Below, piece by piece: positions 41,905 to 51,798 of a stretch of DNA of 64,000 bases. Both the position numbers and the translations under genes were made by a program. The notes under the pieces are model-generated. The model worked only from the letters and a program-made list of their open reading frames with translations, searched no databases and was not told the DNA's origin. The number at the start of each line of letters is the position of its first letter. Positions within the stretch are counted from its first letter, which is position 1. Source of the DNA: Bacteroidales bacterium (GTDB lineage Bacteria; Bacteroidota; Bacteroidia; Bacteroidales; UBA932); assembly GCA_017560825.1 (NCBI GenBank), contig JAFZED010000056.1:1-64000 (forward strand), written 5' to 3'.

Positions 41905-44841
41905 CTACTCCTTTGGTGTAGCACTTGCAAAAAGTTCGAATGGCACGTCGTACTCAAATGCCTGGTAGCAGTTTCCTTCTGCATCCTGGCAGACTACGAA
42001 CACTCTGTCGATCACCTCTGTCGTACTTCCGATTGCACTTGGCTGAGTAAATGTCACAGGAGTACCGTCATTGAAGAGGACAACCTGAGTTACAGGCACC
42101 TCAACTCCACCGGCAACTGTTGTTGTCTTTGGATTGATGAGGCAGTCACATCTTGAATCGTGGAATTCCCTGCTGCCCCAGATCACTGCTGCTCCTGGTC
42201 GGTTACCCCAAGATGGAGAGCCGTGAGGGAAATGATAGAACTCATAGCCATAAGGATAGCCGAGAGTTCCCCACGCATCCTCATCAACAACAATTCCTAC
42301 GTCTCTCTTGACATCAGTAAATTCTATGATGCTGAGGATCTTCTCCTCAACAGACACAACAGCTTCAGCATCACCTTCTGTAAAGTAAGCGTCAGTTCCA
42401 AGAAGAACATAACCGGTGTAACCCTCAGGGAGTGTGACATTCACAGAATAATTTCCCGACATCATACCGGAAGCTGGATAGAAGCTCTCCTCGATGAAGT
42501 CAATCACAGGCTCAGCAGCAGCCCACTTGCTGTCGTCAGAAGTAACGATGGTACCGATAGCTACAGCTCTTGTCTTGAATCTGAGCTCATATGCCTTTGA
42601 ATAAGTACCGTCAGCAGCCTTTGCCATTATCACGAGTACGTGGTCAACACCCATTGAAAGGTCTGTAAGGGTCATAAGGCCATCAACGACAGGATACCTG
42701 TTCATAACGTCTGTAAGACGGTTGTGAGTAGGATTCAGGTACATATATGCCTGAGCTGTCTCTGCGCTGCCGCCAAGATAGTTCGAGCTCTTCCAAGTGT
42801 TGTCAGATGTCTTTCCCACCCAGTAAAGGAAGCCCTCGGCACCCTCTGCAGAAACACTGATCGCCACATTGCCCGGATCGTTAGACACTAGCTCGAGCTT
42901 TACCTCAAGGTCATTGTACACCACTTCTGTTGTCTTGTAGTTGCCGACAAGCACCTCACCGTATTTTCCATCCTTGTCTGAAGCGACAGCCATAAGGACG
43001 TACTCTGTAGAAGGCTTTGTCTTGCTGAGCACCTCAGTAAGTCTCGCCTCGACACTTGTTGCGTCCACGCTTACGCCATTCTCAAGGAGATATGATGCTC
43101 TTGCCTCATCATCAGCATACTTCTTAGCATCAGATGTAGTCATAAATGTGTAGTAGAGAGTCTCAGCACCTTCTGCTGTCAGAGGAACCATCACATCAAG
43201 GGCAGTAGCCTGAGCCTCACCAGCCTCAACCTTCACTGCTCCGCCAGCCTCAAGCTTCAAGGTAGAGAACTCGCATACGATCACATCAGCCTCTGTGTAG
43301 GTCTTTCCTTCCTCAGCAAGAGCGATCCACGCCACATAGTCAGTAGCAGGCTCAGCTGTAAGACCAGCAAATTCAAATATAGAACCCTCATAAGTCATAG
43401 GCTCTGTAATAGGGTCAGATGAATAATTCAAGAGGTAGACCACATCCTCAAGAAGGAAATCCGATGCCGGAAGCACTTCCATATAATAGCCCTCTGCTCC
43501 TACAATGTTCATCGAGAGGGTTGCATCACGGAACTTCTCGTCAGAAACCTCGAACTTCACTGAAGAATAGTTGAAAGGTGCCTTTACGAAAGTACCCTCA
43601 GCAATGTAATAACCGGCATCCTCATTTGTCTGGTAATATATTGCAGGAAGTGCCCAGAACACATAAGACTCACCGGCAACAGGCTCCTGACCGAGGACCT
43701 CAGCCACCGGTGCATTCAGATTGCTTGTTGAAAGGCCGTAGCCTGCAGGATAGTCATATGCCTCAAGGAGTCCCTGGGCTGTCTGGAAGATTGCAGCCTC
43801 ATCATATTCAGCCTCAGCGCAGACTCCGTAGACAAACTTCTGAAGTCCGCTGTACATCTGGGCTGTCACATTGCCTAGTGACACACCGAAGGTCTTGAAT
43901 GGATTTGTCGAAAGATAAAGACGTGCAACTGTAGCCTTTCCGCCCTCGAGGACAGCAACCACCTTGAGGTCACCATCAGCAGCAGCCACACCTGACTCGA
44001 CAAGTTCTGCAGCAGGTGCTGTGATATCGAAATAGAGGGCACCCATAAACACATCCTTGTACTCCTTGACACGCCAGCCGTCAGGAATCTGAAGAACATA
44101 GTCAACAACTCCGCGAGCCTCTACCTGTACGCGCTCTGTAACTCCGTTAGCTACATACCAGTCAGTAACTATAGAAGTCGACCAGCCTGACTGCTGCACG
44201 AAATAGAAGCCGCAGGCTCCGTCCACAGTCACAGTGAAGGTCATATCCTCACCGAATGTGAAAGTAACCGCATAGACCTCACCTGTAAGCTCGTCAGTAA
44301 TGAGTTCATAGTCAGAGAACACTGAATTACCTGAAAGCGGATACTGCACACCGCCGATCACGATGTAAGTGTCACCGTCGATCTCCACGATCTCAGGAGT
44401 CTCTGTCATAACAGGAACCGGTTCCTTGTCCTTATTAAGGAAAAGCTGCTTAGTGCCGTCCTTGTCGATGTAAGCCCAATAATCCTTTCCGTCACCCAAA
44501 GTGATGTAAGTGATGAAAGACTCGAGATCCTTCTCAGGAAGAAGCTGGAGTTTGGTTCCTGTAGAAAGAGTGATTGTTGTAATGCCGGTAGAAGCATTTG
44601 TAGACACATCTGTGATGAGAGCCTTTCCCTTAAGCATATCCTGAAGGGCCTCGATCTCACTGGTGAGTCTTGTTTCCAACTCATACAGCTTATCCACAAG
44701 AATGTCGATCTGATCCTGAAGAGCTGCATCCTGCTCTCTAAGAGCCGAATCGTCATAGCAGGAAACTGCAGCAGGGCAGATCGCGAAAGCCGCAACCATT
44801 GCCTTGAGCAATCCTGACTTGAAGTTTGATAAAAGTTTCAT
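41905..44841 (-). CDS. PL29-N/DUF4988 surface lipoprotein with FN3-like domains
   Basis: The 978-residue protein has a long signal (lipobox AAVSC), a coiled coil at about 33-72 (REQDAALQDQIDILVDKLYELETRLTSE region) and the DUF4988-type segment with GDGKDYWAYIDKDG, VIGGVQYPLSG and GFYFVQQSG. Several FN3-like or BACON-like domains follow, each with patterns such as EPATDYVAWIALAE and KPSTEYVLMAVASD. No catalytic site is seen. The 806-residue protein at 667-3087 shares only the N-terminal part. It closes the operon, ten bases after the S41 peptidase gene. A surface binding role, anchored by lipid, is inferred. Confidence 0.78.
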   Translation of the reverse strand: MKLLSNFKSGLLKAMVAAFAICPAAVSCYDDSALREQDAALQDQIDILVDKLYELETRLTSEIEALQDMLKGKALITDVSTNASTGITTITLSTGTKLQLLPEKDLESFITYITLGDGKDYWAYIDKDGTKQLFLNKDKEPVPVMTETPEIVEIDGDTYIVIGGVQYPLSGNSVFSDYELITDELTGEVYAVTFTFGEDMTFTVTVDGACGFYFVQQSGWSTSIVTDWYVANGVTERVQVEARGVVDYVLQIPDGWRVKEYKDVFMGALYFDITAPAAELVESGVAAADGDLKVVAVLEGGKATVARLYLSTNPFKTFGVSLGNVTAQMYSGLQKFVYGVCAEAEYDEAAIFQTAQGLLEAYDYPAGYGLSTSNLNAPVAEVLGQEPVAGESYVFWALPAIYYQTNEDAGYYIAEGTFVKAPFNYSSVKFEVSDEKFRDATLSMNIVGAEGYYMEVLPASDFLLEDVVYLLNYSSDPITEPMTYEGSIFEFAGLTAEPATDYVAWIALAEEGKTYTEADVIVCEFSTLKLEAGGAVKVEAGEAQATALDVMVPLTAEGAETLYYTFMTTSDAKKYADDEARASYLLENGVSVDATSVEARLTEVLSKTKPSTEYVLMAVASDKDGKYGEVLVGNYKTTEVVYNDLEVKLELVSNDPGNVAISVSAEGAEGFLYWVGKTSDNTWKSSNYLGGSAETAQAYMYLNPTHNRLTDVMNRYPVVDGLMTLTDLSMGVDHVLVIMAKAADGTYSKAYELRFKTRAVAIGTIVTSDDSKWAAAEPVIDFIEESFYPASGMMSGNYSVNVTLPEGYTGYVLLGTDAYFTEGDAEAVVSVEEKILSIIEFTDVKRDVGIVVDEDAWGTLGYPYGYEFYHFPHGSPSWGNRPGAAVIWGSREFHDSRCDCLINPKTTTVAGGVEVPVTQVVLFNDGTPVTFTQPSAIGSTTEVIDRVFVVCQDAEGNCYQAFEYDVPFELFASATPKE

Positions 44842-44851
44842 AATATAATAT

Positions 44852-46723
44852 TTAGTTGTTATTATTATACAAGAGGTTGCCCTGATGAGCCGGAGAAGGC
44901 ATCACTGGCTGGAAGTCAACCGGTTCGAGTGACACCGCAGACACTGACTTCGTTCCCGGAGTGTGTGTCCATCTCGCCTTGCCCGTAATGTCGCAGTAGG
45001 CCCACTGCAATGCTATGTTATAGTCCATATTTCCCCAATCAGAGAACGAGTAAGGGAACACATTGTCAGCGTCGTCGGTAGAGAGAGTGTTGTCATTGTT
45101 GACATATTCATCAGGTGCTATACCGTCCTTGTAGTCACCCCAGTCCTTTGCGTTCTTCACCCAGAAAGTCACCGGTGAGAACTGGAATCTTCTGCCGTTG
45201 TAAGTGGTCTCCGAAACCTCCATACCCACATTCTTGCCCTCGGTACGGCAGCCTATCATCTTCACAGGGAAATCGATACCCTTGAGTGAACTGATGACCA
45301 GCTCCGCAGCCGAAGCCGTGTTATATGAAGAAATCACATAAAGGCGGGTCAGGCCAAGGTCTGTCGGAAGACCGAGGTTGTCTGTGTCATTGTTGTAGCC
45401 GTAGTTGAACTTCCAGTCCTCTGTCGAGCCGTCATTGTACACAACCTTTGTAAAGGTCTTGCTGTAGTTCTCCTCTCCGGCAATACATCCTGAAAGCCAG
45501 CGGCTCTGAGCCACAGCTCCACCTGCATTGAAACGCAGGTCAAGGATGAGGTCCGTGATTCCAGCAGCGGCAAACTCAGAAATAGTCTGCTCGAGGATGT
45601 CCTGAGAATTAAGATCAAATGACTCATAAACCATATATCCGATCTTCGCTGACTCATCATCCGGATCCGCAAGCACAGAAGCGTGAAGCACAGGATCATA
45701 TATATGAACAGAAGCAGTAGCTGCACCTGACTCATACGCATTCAGGTCGTAACCTCCGTTGCCGTTCGACTCGAACCTGAGGAAGGAGAACTTATATGAA
45801 CCCGAAGGATCCTGGTACAGACTGGTCATATAGTTACGGTAGTTCGAAGTTGTGAGGCCGGTGCCATTGACCGCATATATAATGTCACCTCTGCGGAGTC
45901 CGGCCGCTTCCGCTGGAGAGCCTCTGCGTACATATGCAGGGGCAATACCCATCTGGGTAGAATTCTCTGCAAGAGCTGTGGATATGAAAGGGCCGAAGCC
46001 GAGACCACCGGTCTCAACCGCACGCGTAACAGGCTGGACCTCAACGATATTTGTATATATGAACCTCTCGCCGGGGTTTGGCTGGGTTGCCCTGTAGTAA
46101 CCGCCGTCTTCCACATTTACATCGCCCAGAGACAGGAGATGTCTTCCGAGGAACTCTGAGTACGGCACCTTGAGATCTATCTCCTGGGCATTATAGGCAT
46201 CCTTGAAGAGATAGTCTTCCTTAAGGATCTCGTGCATATAGGTGTTCAGAGCCTCGTTGATCTTGGCGTCCGCATTCATACCTGACGCTGCCTGTGTCAA
46301 GACAGCCACCTTCTCCGGCTCAAAGCCTTCCACAGTGACCCAAAGCTCAGCTGTCCTGGCTTCTGTGTCATTGTTCTCTTCAAAAATGACCCTGACAGTG
46401 GCACCTTTCTTTGCAGCTCCGCTCTGAGTGCTTGAACTGATGGCAGCCCACTCCTTTTCAGGAGAGTCAAGAAGCTCCAGAGATGCGCTCCAGGCTGCAG
46501 CCAAGTCCATCTTGACTGAGATCGTAGCGCCTCTGTAAGACACTTCCTTATCGGCGTAGCTGTTATTTACATTGGATATTCCGCCCTCGACAGGCTGCTC
46601 AACCGGAGGTTCCGGAACAGGATCTTTCTGTTCTTCTTCCGGCAGGTCCTTTTCACACGCAACTGCAAATCCGGCAACCAGAAGCAGCACAGACAATATT
46701 TTGAGTAAAGATTTCTGTTTCAT
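44852..46723 (-). CDS. S41-family peptidase lipoprotein with BACON and PDZ domains
   Basis: The frame opens at 46753, but Met11 (46723, MKQKSLLKIL) gives a normal lipoprotein signal (FAVAC). A TATCTTTG box at 46758-46751 also fits the later start. After a Pro/Glu-rich linker come a BACON-like domain (about 60-155), an S41 N-terminal helical part, a PDZ domain (GIAPAYVRRGSPAEAAGLRRGDIIYAVNG) and the C-terminal processing-peptidase domain. This contains DLILDLRFNAGG and YNTASAAELVISSLKG, whose Ser is the nucleophile. The protein probably cleaves peptides in the periplasm or at the surface, in line with a RagA/RagB-like peptide locus. Substrate unknown. Confidence 0.88.
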   Translation of the reverse strand: MKQKSLLKILSVLLLVAGFAVACEKDLPEEEQKDPVPEPPVEQPVEGGISNVNNSYADKEVSYRGATISVKMDLAAAWSASLELLDSPEKEWAAISSSTQSGAAKKGATVRVIFEENNDTEARTAELWVTVEGFEPEKVAVLTQAASGMNADAKINEALNTYMHEILKEDYLFKDAYNAQEIDLKVPYSEFLGRHLLSLGDVNVEDGGYYRATQPNPGERFIYTNIVEVQPVTRAVETGGLGFGPFISTALAENSTQMGIAPAYVRRGSPAEAAGLRRGDIIYAVNGTGLTTSNYRNYMTSLYQDPSGSYKFSFLRFESNGNGGYDLNAYESGAATASVHIYDPVLHASVLADPDDESAKIGYMVYESFDLNSQDILEQTISEFAAAGITDLILDLRFNAGGAVAQSRWLSGCIAGEENYSKTFTKVVYNDGSTEDWKFNYGYNNDTDNLGLPTDLGLTRLYVISSYNTASAAELVISSLKGIDFPVKMIGCRTEGKNVGMEVSETTYNGRRFQFSPVTFWVKNAKDWGDYKDGIAPDEYVNNDNTLSTDDADNVFPYSFSDWGNMDYNIALQWAYCDITGKARWTHTPGTKSVSAVSLEPVDFQPVMPSPAHQGNLLYNNNN

Positions 46724-46792
46724 TCTCAAATTCAGGTTATATAAAACTTTCAAAGATACTATAAATTTGGAATTATCAGCCTTATCAGAGGG

Positions 46793-48112
46793 CTATCTGT
46801 ATATATATTCGACAGTATATGCGTCACCACCATCCGACCATTCCATCGAAGTGACATATCCGTCCTCATCGAAGGTATATGCAAGGGTGCAGGCATATGT
46901 ACCCGAACCCGTCGGCGACTGCTTCACCATCCTCACCGGAAGCTGGGCCGAAGCCTTTGTGTACCATCCCAGGAGATAAGGGAAATATACGAAAGGATCG
47001 TTCTTCTCCACAAGCGACATATAGCCCCAGACCACATCAGGAGCCGACGCGTGATTGACCGGACCGTCCTGCTCGTACTCAAAGGACGTGACTCGGAACA
47101 GTGTGAGATTGCCGTCCTGGTACTCGAACCTGCGCAAAGTCAGCTTAGGCGAAGTTATGTCAGTCACAAAACCGTCCGCATCATAATTCCAGCTGAACGG
47201 AGTAGTCTGGTCATTTCCGTAGATGAGCACATCTGTAGAGACCACCCTGCCGTCCTGGTCCCTATGATAGGTCATAGCCAGGTCATTCGATGCCTCGAAT
47301 CCGTCATATTCAAGCACAAACCCTCCGTTTCCGTCGCTGACGTAGCGGTCATAATTCGAAAGCTCAGCAGCCTGGCCGGCCTCGATAATATATGAGGATA
47401 CAGTAAGAACTTCATCACTTATGGTCCACTCAAGCATACTCCTCACATCCTTGTCATATGGCGAGTAATACCTGACTGCAGCGAGGGTCTTCTCCACTAT
47501 CACCGCATAGACACGGAATGAGTCAGAAAGAAGCCATCTGCTGCCGTCCTGGAGGAGATAGACAGAATACTTTCCTTCTGCAAGCGACTCCGGCAGCACT
47601 ACAGAAAGGCCTTCGTAAGTAAGAGCCGCCTCAAGGCTATGCTCCTGACCTGCCGCGTCCACAAGGATCACACTGCAGCCTTCCTCAAAACCGATTCCGG
47701 CAATTGAGATGACTGCACCCTGAAGCGCGTCAGAAGGCACCTTGACTCCAGACACAGGCACATCCTGAGCCAGGACACGGATTTCTCCAAGTTCAGTCCT
47801 TCCACCCTGCTCCAGCACAAGCATATACACTCCCTCCGGAACATCTGAAGGCACAAGGAAGCTGACTCCCGAGGCTGTAAGCGCTATAATTTCCAGAGGG
47901 TGCTCTGCTGAGTCACTGCCGACCAGCAGGAGGCGGGCATCGGCTGTAAAGCCGTTCCACTGGACGACGCCCTCGCCTGCGGCCTTGACGGAAGCAGGGA
48001 TGGTCCACTCTGAGAGCGGATTGTCTGCACCGCCCAAAGTCTGCTTTCCCTCATCTCCACAAGAGGAGAAAAGGAAGAGGGCCATCGTAAAGATCAATAA
48101 TATTCTTGACAT
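46793..48112 (-). CDS. Lipoprotein with IPT/TIG-like domains and a DUF4595-like region
   Basis: The 439-residue protein has a lipobox (LFSSC, Cys18). Residues 30-115 and 120-205 are two Ig-like repeats with the TIG pattern (GVVQWNGFTADARLLLVG; GAVISIAGIGFEEGCSVILVD, with YSVYLLQDGSRWL at the end). The C-terminal half carries Tyr/Asp-rich strands (YDADGFVTDI, FEYQDGNLTLF, LAYTFDEDGYVTSMEW) like those of DUF4595/RHS-type beta sheets. No enzyme signature is visible. It sits between the TlpA-like and S41 genes, four bases after the former. A binding or structural surface role is inferred. Confidence 0.72.
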   Translation of the reverse strand: MSRILLIFTMALFLFSSCGDEGKQTLGGADNPLSEWTIPASVKAAGEGVVQWNGFTADARLLLVGSDSAEHPLEIIALTASGVSFLVPSDVPEGVYMLVLEQGGRTELGEIRVLAQDVPVSGVKVPSDALQGAVISIAGIGFEEGCSVILVDAAGQEHSLEAALTYEGLSVVLPESLAEGKYSVYLLQDGSRWLLSDSFRVYAVIVEKTLAAVRYYSPYDKDVRSMLEWTISDEVLTVSSYIIEAGQAAELSNYDRYVSDGNGGFVLEYDGFEASNDLAMTYHRDQDGRVVSTDVLIYGNDQTTPFSWNYDADGFVTDITSPKLTLRRFEYQDGNLTLFRVTSFEYEQDGPVNHASAPDVVWGYMSLVEKNDPFVYFPYLLGWYTKASAQLPVRMVKQSPTGSGTYACTLAYTFDEDGYVTSMEWSDGGDAYTVEYIYR

Positions 48113-48116
48113 AGGA

Positions 48117-49481
48117 TTATCTTATACCAGGCAATGCTTCCAATGTTTCTGCTGTTTCCTTTGCTGAAGGCCTTGTCATATCGTTGCTTATGATCACGCC
48201 TTCCTTGTCCAGAAGGATGAAGCGAGGGATGCCGTCAACATTGTAAGCCTTCTGGAATCTGCTCTGGGTACCAAGATAGAGCTGCACTCCTGTCAGATTG
48301 CCTGTCCTTACCATCTCCTCCCATTTTGCCTTGTCTCTGTCGACTGAAAGACCAAGGAAAACTATGTCTGCACCCGCAAACTTCTTCTCGAGTTCCTTCA
48401 GATAAGGCATCTCGCGCTTGCAAGGTGCACACCAGGTAGCCCACATATCGATGTACACATATTTGCCCTTGAAGTCTGCAAGAGTCCACTCCTTGCCGTC
48501 AATATCCACTGCAGACAGCGCCGGAGACGGCTTTCCAGGCATAGAAACGTTCCATTTGTCAATCTTTGCCTCAAAATCGGCGATCAGGGCCTCATCCTTT
48601 ACATAAGTACGGTAGATGTTCTCAAGCTCCTGGATGTCGGCTGTTCCAAATCGGTCGACATAAGGTGCAGCGAGATAATGCAGAAGCGCATTCCTGAGCT
48701 TCACATCATTGAACCTGCCGGCGATGAAGCGCATCTGAGCCACGGTCTTCGGATAGAGGGCCTTCACATCGCGGTTTGCCTCATCAAGTATGTGAGCAGC
48801 CTCGACTGCAAAAGAACAGTACTCGTCCAGACAAGCAAGCATAGCCTCATCTTCAAGATACGAATCTATGACCTTGTAATAGCCTGCTTCCGGCTTGTAC
48901 TCCATATTTCCAGTCATCATAGCGTGACCTACGGAATGCATAAGAAGAGTAGCTCCATAGGCGTACTTGATTCTGGCAGCCTCGATCTTCTCGAAGTTTC
49001 CGGCAGAACGCAATCCGTTAGCTTTCAAAAGCTTGACTGCATCCTGTTCCTTAACCTTGATTTTTGCAAGGTACTCTTCAAAAGGAAGGGCATAATCCTC
49101 GTCCGGCAGGGCTGTAAGCTTGATTGTGTTGAGATAGTCCACAGCCTGGGCCTTCTCACCTTCGAACTCAAAAGAGCCCTTGAAGTCGTTTCCCTTGAAT
49201 GAGATCGAAGCGTGGTCTCCACCTTCGAGGTAGATCCATTTGTAATCCATTCCATAAAAGAGACGGGCATAGACTGCGTCATAACCGCTGAGGACAACCT
49301 CAGCCTTTCCGTCCTGATCCAGTCTGACGTTCTTGATGTCATTTCGGATGACGAGAACAACCTCTCCTCCCCTCTTGTCCGACACATTGAAATCCAACAC
49401 GATGTCCTCTGACACCGCCGGACCGTTGCTGCAGCCCGCTGCAAAGAGCGTAGCTACAACTAATGTAAGCAAACCTTTCAT
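48117..49481 (-). CDS. TlpA-family thiol-disulfide oxidoreductase lipoprotein
   Basis: The 454-residue protein has a lipobox (LFAAGC, Cys17), a DUF4369-like N-terminal part and a long helical middle. The C-terminal thioredoxin fold has the active site WCAPC (Cys351, Cys354) in MWATWCAPCKREM, FLGLSVDRDK and the cis-Pro region DGIPRFILLD (Pro419). It would reduce or exchange disulfides outside the cytoplasm. It lies two bases after the PKD-like gene. Two Omp28-type CxxC proteins are encoded upstream in the same operon, so redox chemistry recurs in this locus. Confidence 0.93.
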   Translation of the reverse strand: MKGLLTLVVATLFAAGCSNGPAVSEDIVLDFNVSDKRGGEVVLVIRNDIKNVRLDQDGKAEVVLSGYDAVYARLFYGMDYKWIYLEGGDHASISFKGNDFKGSFEFEGEKAQAVDYLNTIKLTALPDEDYALPFEEYLAKIKVKEQDAVKLLKANGLRSAGNFEKIEAARIKYAYGATLLMHSVGHAMMTGNMEYKPEAGYYKVIDSYLEDEAMLACLDEYCSFAVEAAHILDEANRDVKALYPKTVAQMRFIAGRFNDVKLRNALLHYLAAPYVDRFGTADIQELENIYRTYVKDEALIADFEAKIDKWNVSMPGKPSPALSAVDIDGKEWTLADFKGKYVYIDMWATWCAPCKREMPYLKELEKKFAGADIVFLGLSVDRDKAKWEEMVRTGNLTGVQLYLGTQSRFQKAYNVDGIPRFILLDKEGVIISNDMTRPSAKETAETLEALPGIR

Positions 49482-49483
49482 TG

Positions 49484-51046
49484 TTAATATATTCTTTCCT
49501 TATATGTTATATCCTTGATCTTCGCAAAGCCGTCGTATACGACAGGCTCCACCTTCGAGAAGTCGCCGTCCGAGGCGGTGTCCTCGTATATCCTTAACTT
49601 TCCTTCACCTCCACTTGCGGTTCCCACCAGAAGGTCGTAGCTGCGCTGGGAGTTCTCTGCATTCTGGTAGAGGTTGAACTTCAGGCAGGTGATGTCCTCG
49701 CCAGGCAGGGTGAACTGTTCCTCTTCCCTGATCTTGTCAGCGGAAAGGTCCACTCTGTACACTGTGTTTCCGACAGCGTAGTACATATAGTTCTTGAGTG
49801 AGCTGAAGGCATACAAAGCATCATCCGACATAATCGAACGGCACTCGGACAGGTCTCCGAAGTATCCCTTTCCGATCACATAGGTACAGTCGGCATAGCG
49901 GAGCATATCTCCAAGCTGGACGCCGTAAAGATGGCACTTGCCGTCCTTGGCCAGAAGGACATATGTCAGTCCCATCTTGGCATTGCCCGGATCGTACTTG
50001 GTGTTCTCCATATACAGGCAGTCATAGCCCTGAGGCCACTCAGCGAAGGCATTGCCAAGCATTCCTGCTCCCGGAGCCATTCCCTCAGCAATCTGTCCCA
50101 TCTCGTCCATTTCCGCAAGAGGATCAAGGCCGCCAAGGTCGTTGGTAGCAAGGAGAGGACAGTAAGCCATCATACGCTTGTTGTCGATGTCATAAAGGAG
50201 ATATACGGCCGCATACACCTGAGTAGCAAGGACATTGGCACCTACATATGGAGCCACTGCGAAGCCCTTGTTGACCGCGCTGCCGTAAAGTCCGTCAATT
50301 CCCATCACCTCGCAGTAATGGGCAGAAGTGCCGCTGACAACCATCTTTCCAAAACCGGCCGAAACTATCGAATGAGGGATGAGCTTATCCTGCACTGCCA
50401 CCTCATATGCGAAATCGTACTCAGGCTTCCAGTCGAAGGCGTCCTTTCCAAGTCTTGTAGCTCCATCATCGGTAAGAAGGTAATATGGGGACGCAGCGTC
50501 TGTCTTGTCAGACAGCCACTGGATCCTTCTAGGGCCGTTCATCTGAGGCATTCCGCTGTCCTTGAGGACATCGCGGATAGTCTCACCTGTCACGGCCGAC
50601 ACCACATCAAGTCTCGCACGGCCGTCCTCCGAACAGAGCACGAGCCAACCTTCAGATGTCGCTGAGCTGACTGTCAGCTCAGCCTGCTTCTGCCAGTATA
50701 TACCCGTAGCCACCTCTGTGACAGTGAAATACAGGTAATATAATCCCGGCTGGAGGGTAACCTCATAATCCAGGGAAGCGCCGGTGCCGATGATGACCGG
50801 CTCCTTGTCACCGTTGCTGTCGATGACCTTCCACTCGAAAGAGTAGTCCGGCTCCTTAAAGGTCTCTGCACCCAGCTGAGGGGTCATAGTCAGGCGGGAA
50901 AACATCAGCACACTTCTGTCCTCCACCCCTTCAATGACCGGCTCATCGAGCTCGACATAGTCATAATTGCCCAAGTCGCCGCTGCAGGCCAGGGTGAGCA
51001 AGCTCATCAGGAGGACTGTTATATATTTATATATATTCTTCATCAT
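49484..51046 (-). CDS. PKD-like family lipoprotein
   Basis: The 520-residue protein has a lipobox (LLTLAC, Cys21) followed by SGDLGNYDYVELDEPVI, the usual start of the PKD-like lipoprotein family found behind SusD/DUF4843 genes in Bacteroidota. An Ig-like domain (about 35-130: FEWKVIDSNG, YYLYFTVTEVATG) comes first. A six- to seven-bladed propeller-like region is next (GWLVLCSEDGRARLDVV, PYYLLTDDGATRL, YAFSSLKNYMYYAVG). No catalytic residues are apparent. It starts on the last base of the DUF4843 stop codon. A cell-surface binding role for the imported ligand is inferred. Confidence 0.85.
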   Translation of the reverse strand: MMKNIYKYITVLLMSLLTLACSGDLGNYDYVELDEPVIEGVEDRSVLMFSRLTMTPQLGAETFKEPDYSFEWKVIDSNGDKEPVIIGTGASLDYEVTLQPGLYYLYFTVTEVATGIYWQKQAELTVSSATSEGWLVLCSEDGRARLDVVSAVTGETIRDVLKDSGMPQMNGPRRIQWLSDKTDAASPYYLLTDDGATRLGKDAFDWKPEYDFAYEVAVQDKLIPHSIVSAGFGKMVVSGTSAHYCEVMGIDGLYGSAVNKGFAVAPYVGANVLATQVYAAVYLLYDIDNKRMMAYCPLLATNDLGGLDPLAEMDEMGQIAEGMAPGAGMLGNAFAEWPQGYDCLYMENTKYDPGNAKMGLTYVLLAKDGKCHLYGVQLGDMLRYADCTYVIGKGYFGDLSECRSIMSDDALYAFSSLKNYMYYAVGNTVYRVDLSADKIREEEQFTLPGEDITCLKFNLYQNAENSQRSYDLLVGTASGGEGKLRIYEDTASDGDFSKVEPVVYDGFAKIKDITYKERIY

Positions 51047-51798
51047 TATCTGAATGTCAATGGTTCACCTGTTGCGGGGTCGAAGGCTTCCGCGTCGTAG
51101 GCAGCGCCTGCAGCCTTCAGGGCTGCCTGATCCTGCACATAGGCAGTCATCTCAGTAGCTATATACAGAAGTTTCGCAAGGGTTATCACGGCAGGGTCGT
51201 TGAAGTCTGCAGGATTGATTTCCAGCACCTTGCAGATGAGTTCGAACTTCTGCTGGGTAAACTTTCCTATGAGTTTCTCATCCCAGGCTGACGGAGCAGT
51301 CGTGAACATATCCGAGAAGAAGATCCTGAAGGAAACCACAGACACTGTGTCCGAGATCTGAGCCAGCTCTGACACGTGAAGCGAGAAATGCTCGTTCCCG
51401 TGGAGCTCCAGGGCAAGACTCTTCTTCTGGGTCTTCAATGCATCTGTCCTGAGGAGAGTCACCACATAATCCATCGATGAGGCGCCAGCTGGAAGAACAG
51501 GGTCAGCTGGAAGAATGAAGTCCCTGCCTGCCTCTGCATTGTCAGAGGTCACGGATATGTCCAAAGGACGGTCGTAATCGACCGCACGGCCCAGGAGCTG
51601 CACCTTCACCGGCACCTCCATCACATCAGAGGCCTCATAGACAAAGGTAAGGTCAAGGCTGTCTGTGACAGACATCAGGCCGGTGGTGTTGTTGAAATAC
51701 ACACCGGTCACATCTGCGAAATGTTCCGGGTTGCGTTCTTCGCAGGCTGCCAGCCCGAGAAAAGCCGCGGCTATCATTATGTATTTCAGTGTCTTCAT
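51046..51798 (-). CDS. DUF4843 lipoprotein
   Basis: The 250-residue protein has a lipobox (FLGLAAC, Cys19) and the family pattern: TGVYFNNTTG near the start, LTFVYEASDVMEVPVKVQLLG, AEAGRDFILPADPVLPAGASSMDYVVTLLRT, and WDEKLIGKFTQQKFELICKVL near the end. It overlaps the SusD gene by four bases and the PKD-like gene by one, so the three are probably made in fixed ratio. The family is known only as a partner of SusCD systems; its exact role is not known. Confidence 0.9.
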   Translation of the reverse strand: MKTLKYIMIAAAFLGLAACEERNPEHFADVTGVYFNNTTGLMSVTDSLDLTFVYEASDVMEVPVKVQLLGRAVDYDRPLDISVTSDNAEAGRDFILPADPVLPAGASSMDYVVTLLRTDALKTQKKSLALELHGNEHFSLHVSELAQISDTVSVVSFRIFFSDMFTTAPSAWDEKLIGKFTQQKFELICKVLEINPADFNDPAVITLAKLLYIATEMTAYVQDQAALKAAGAAYDAEAFDPATGEPLTFR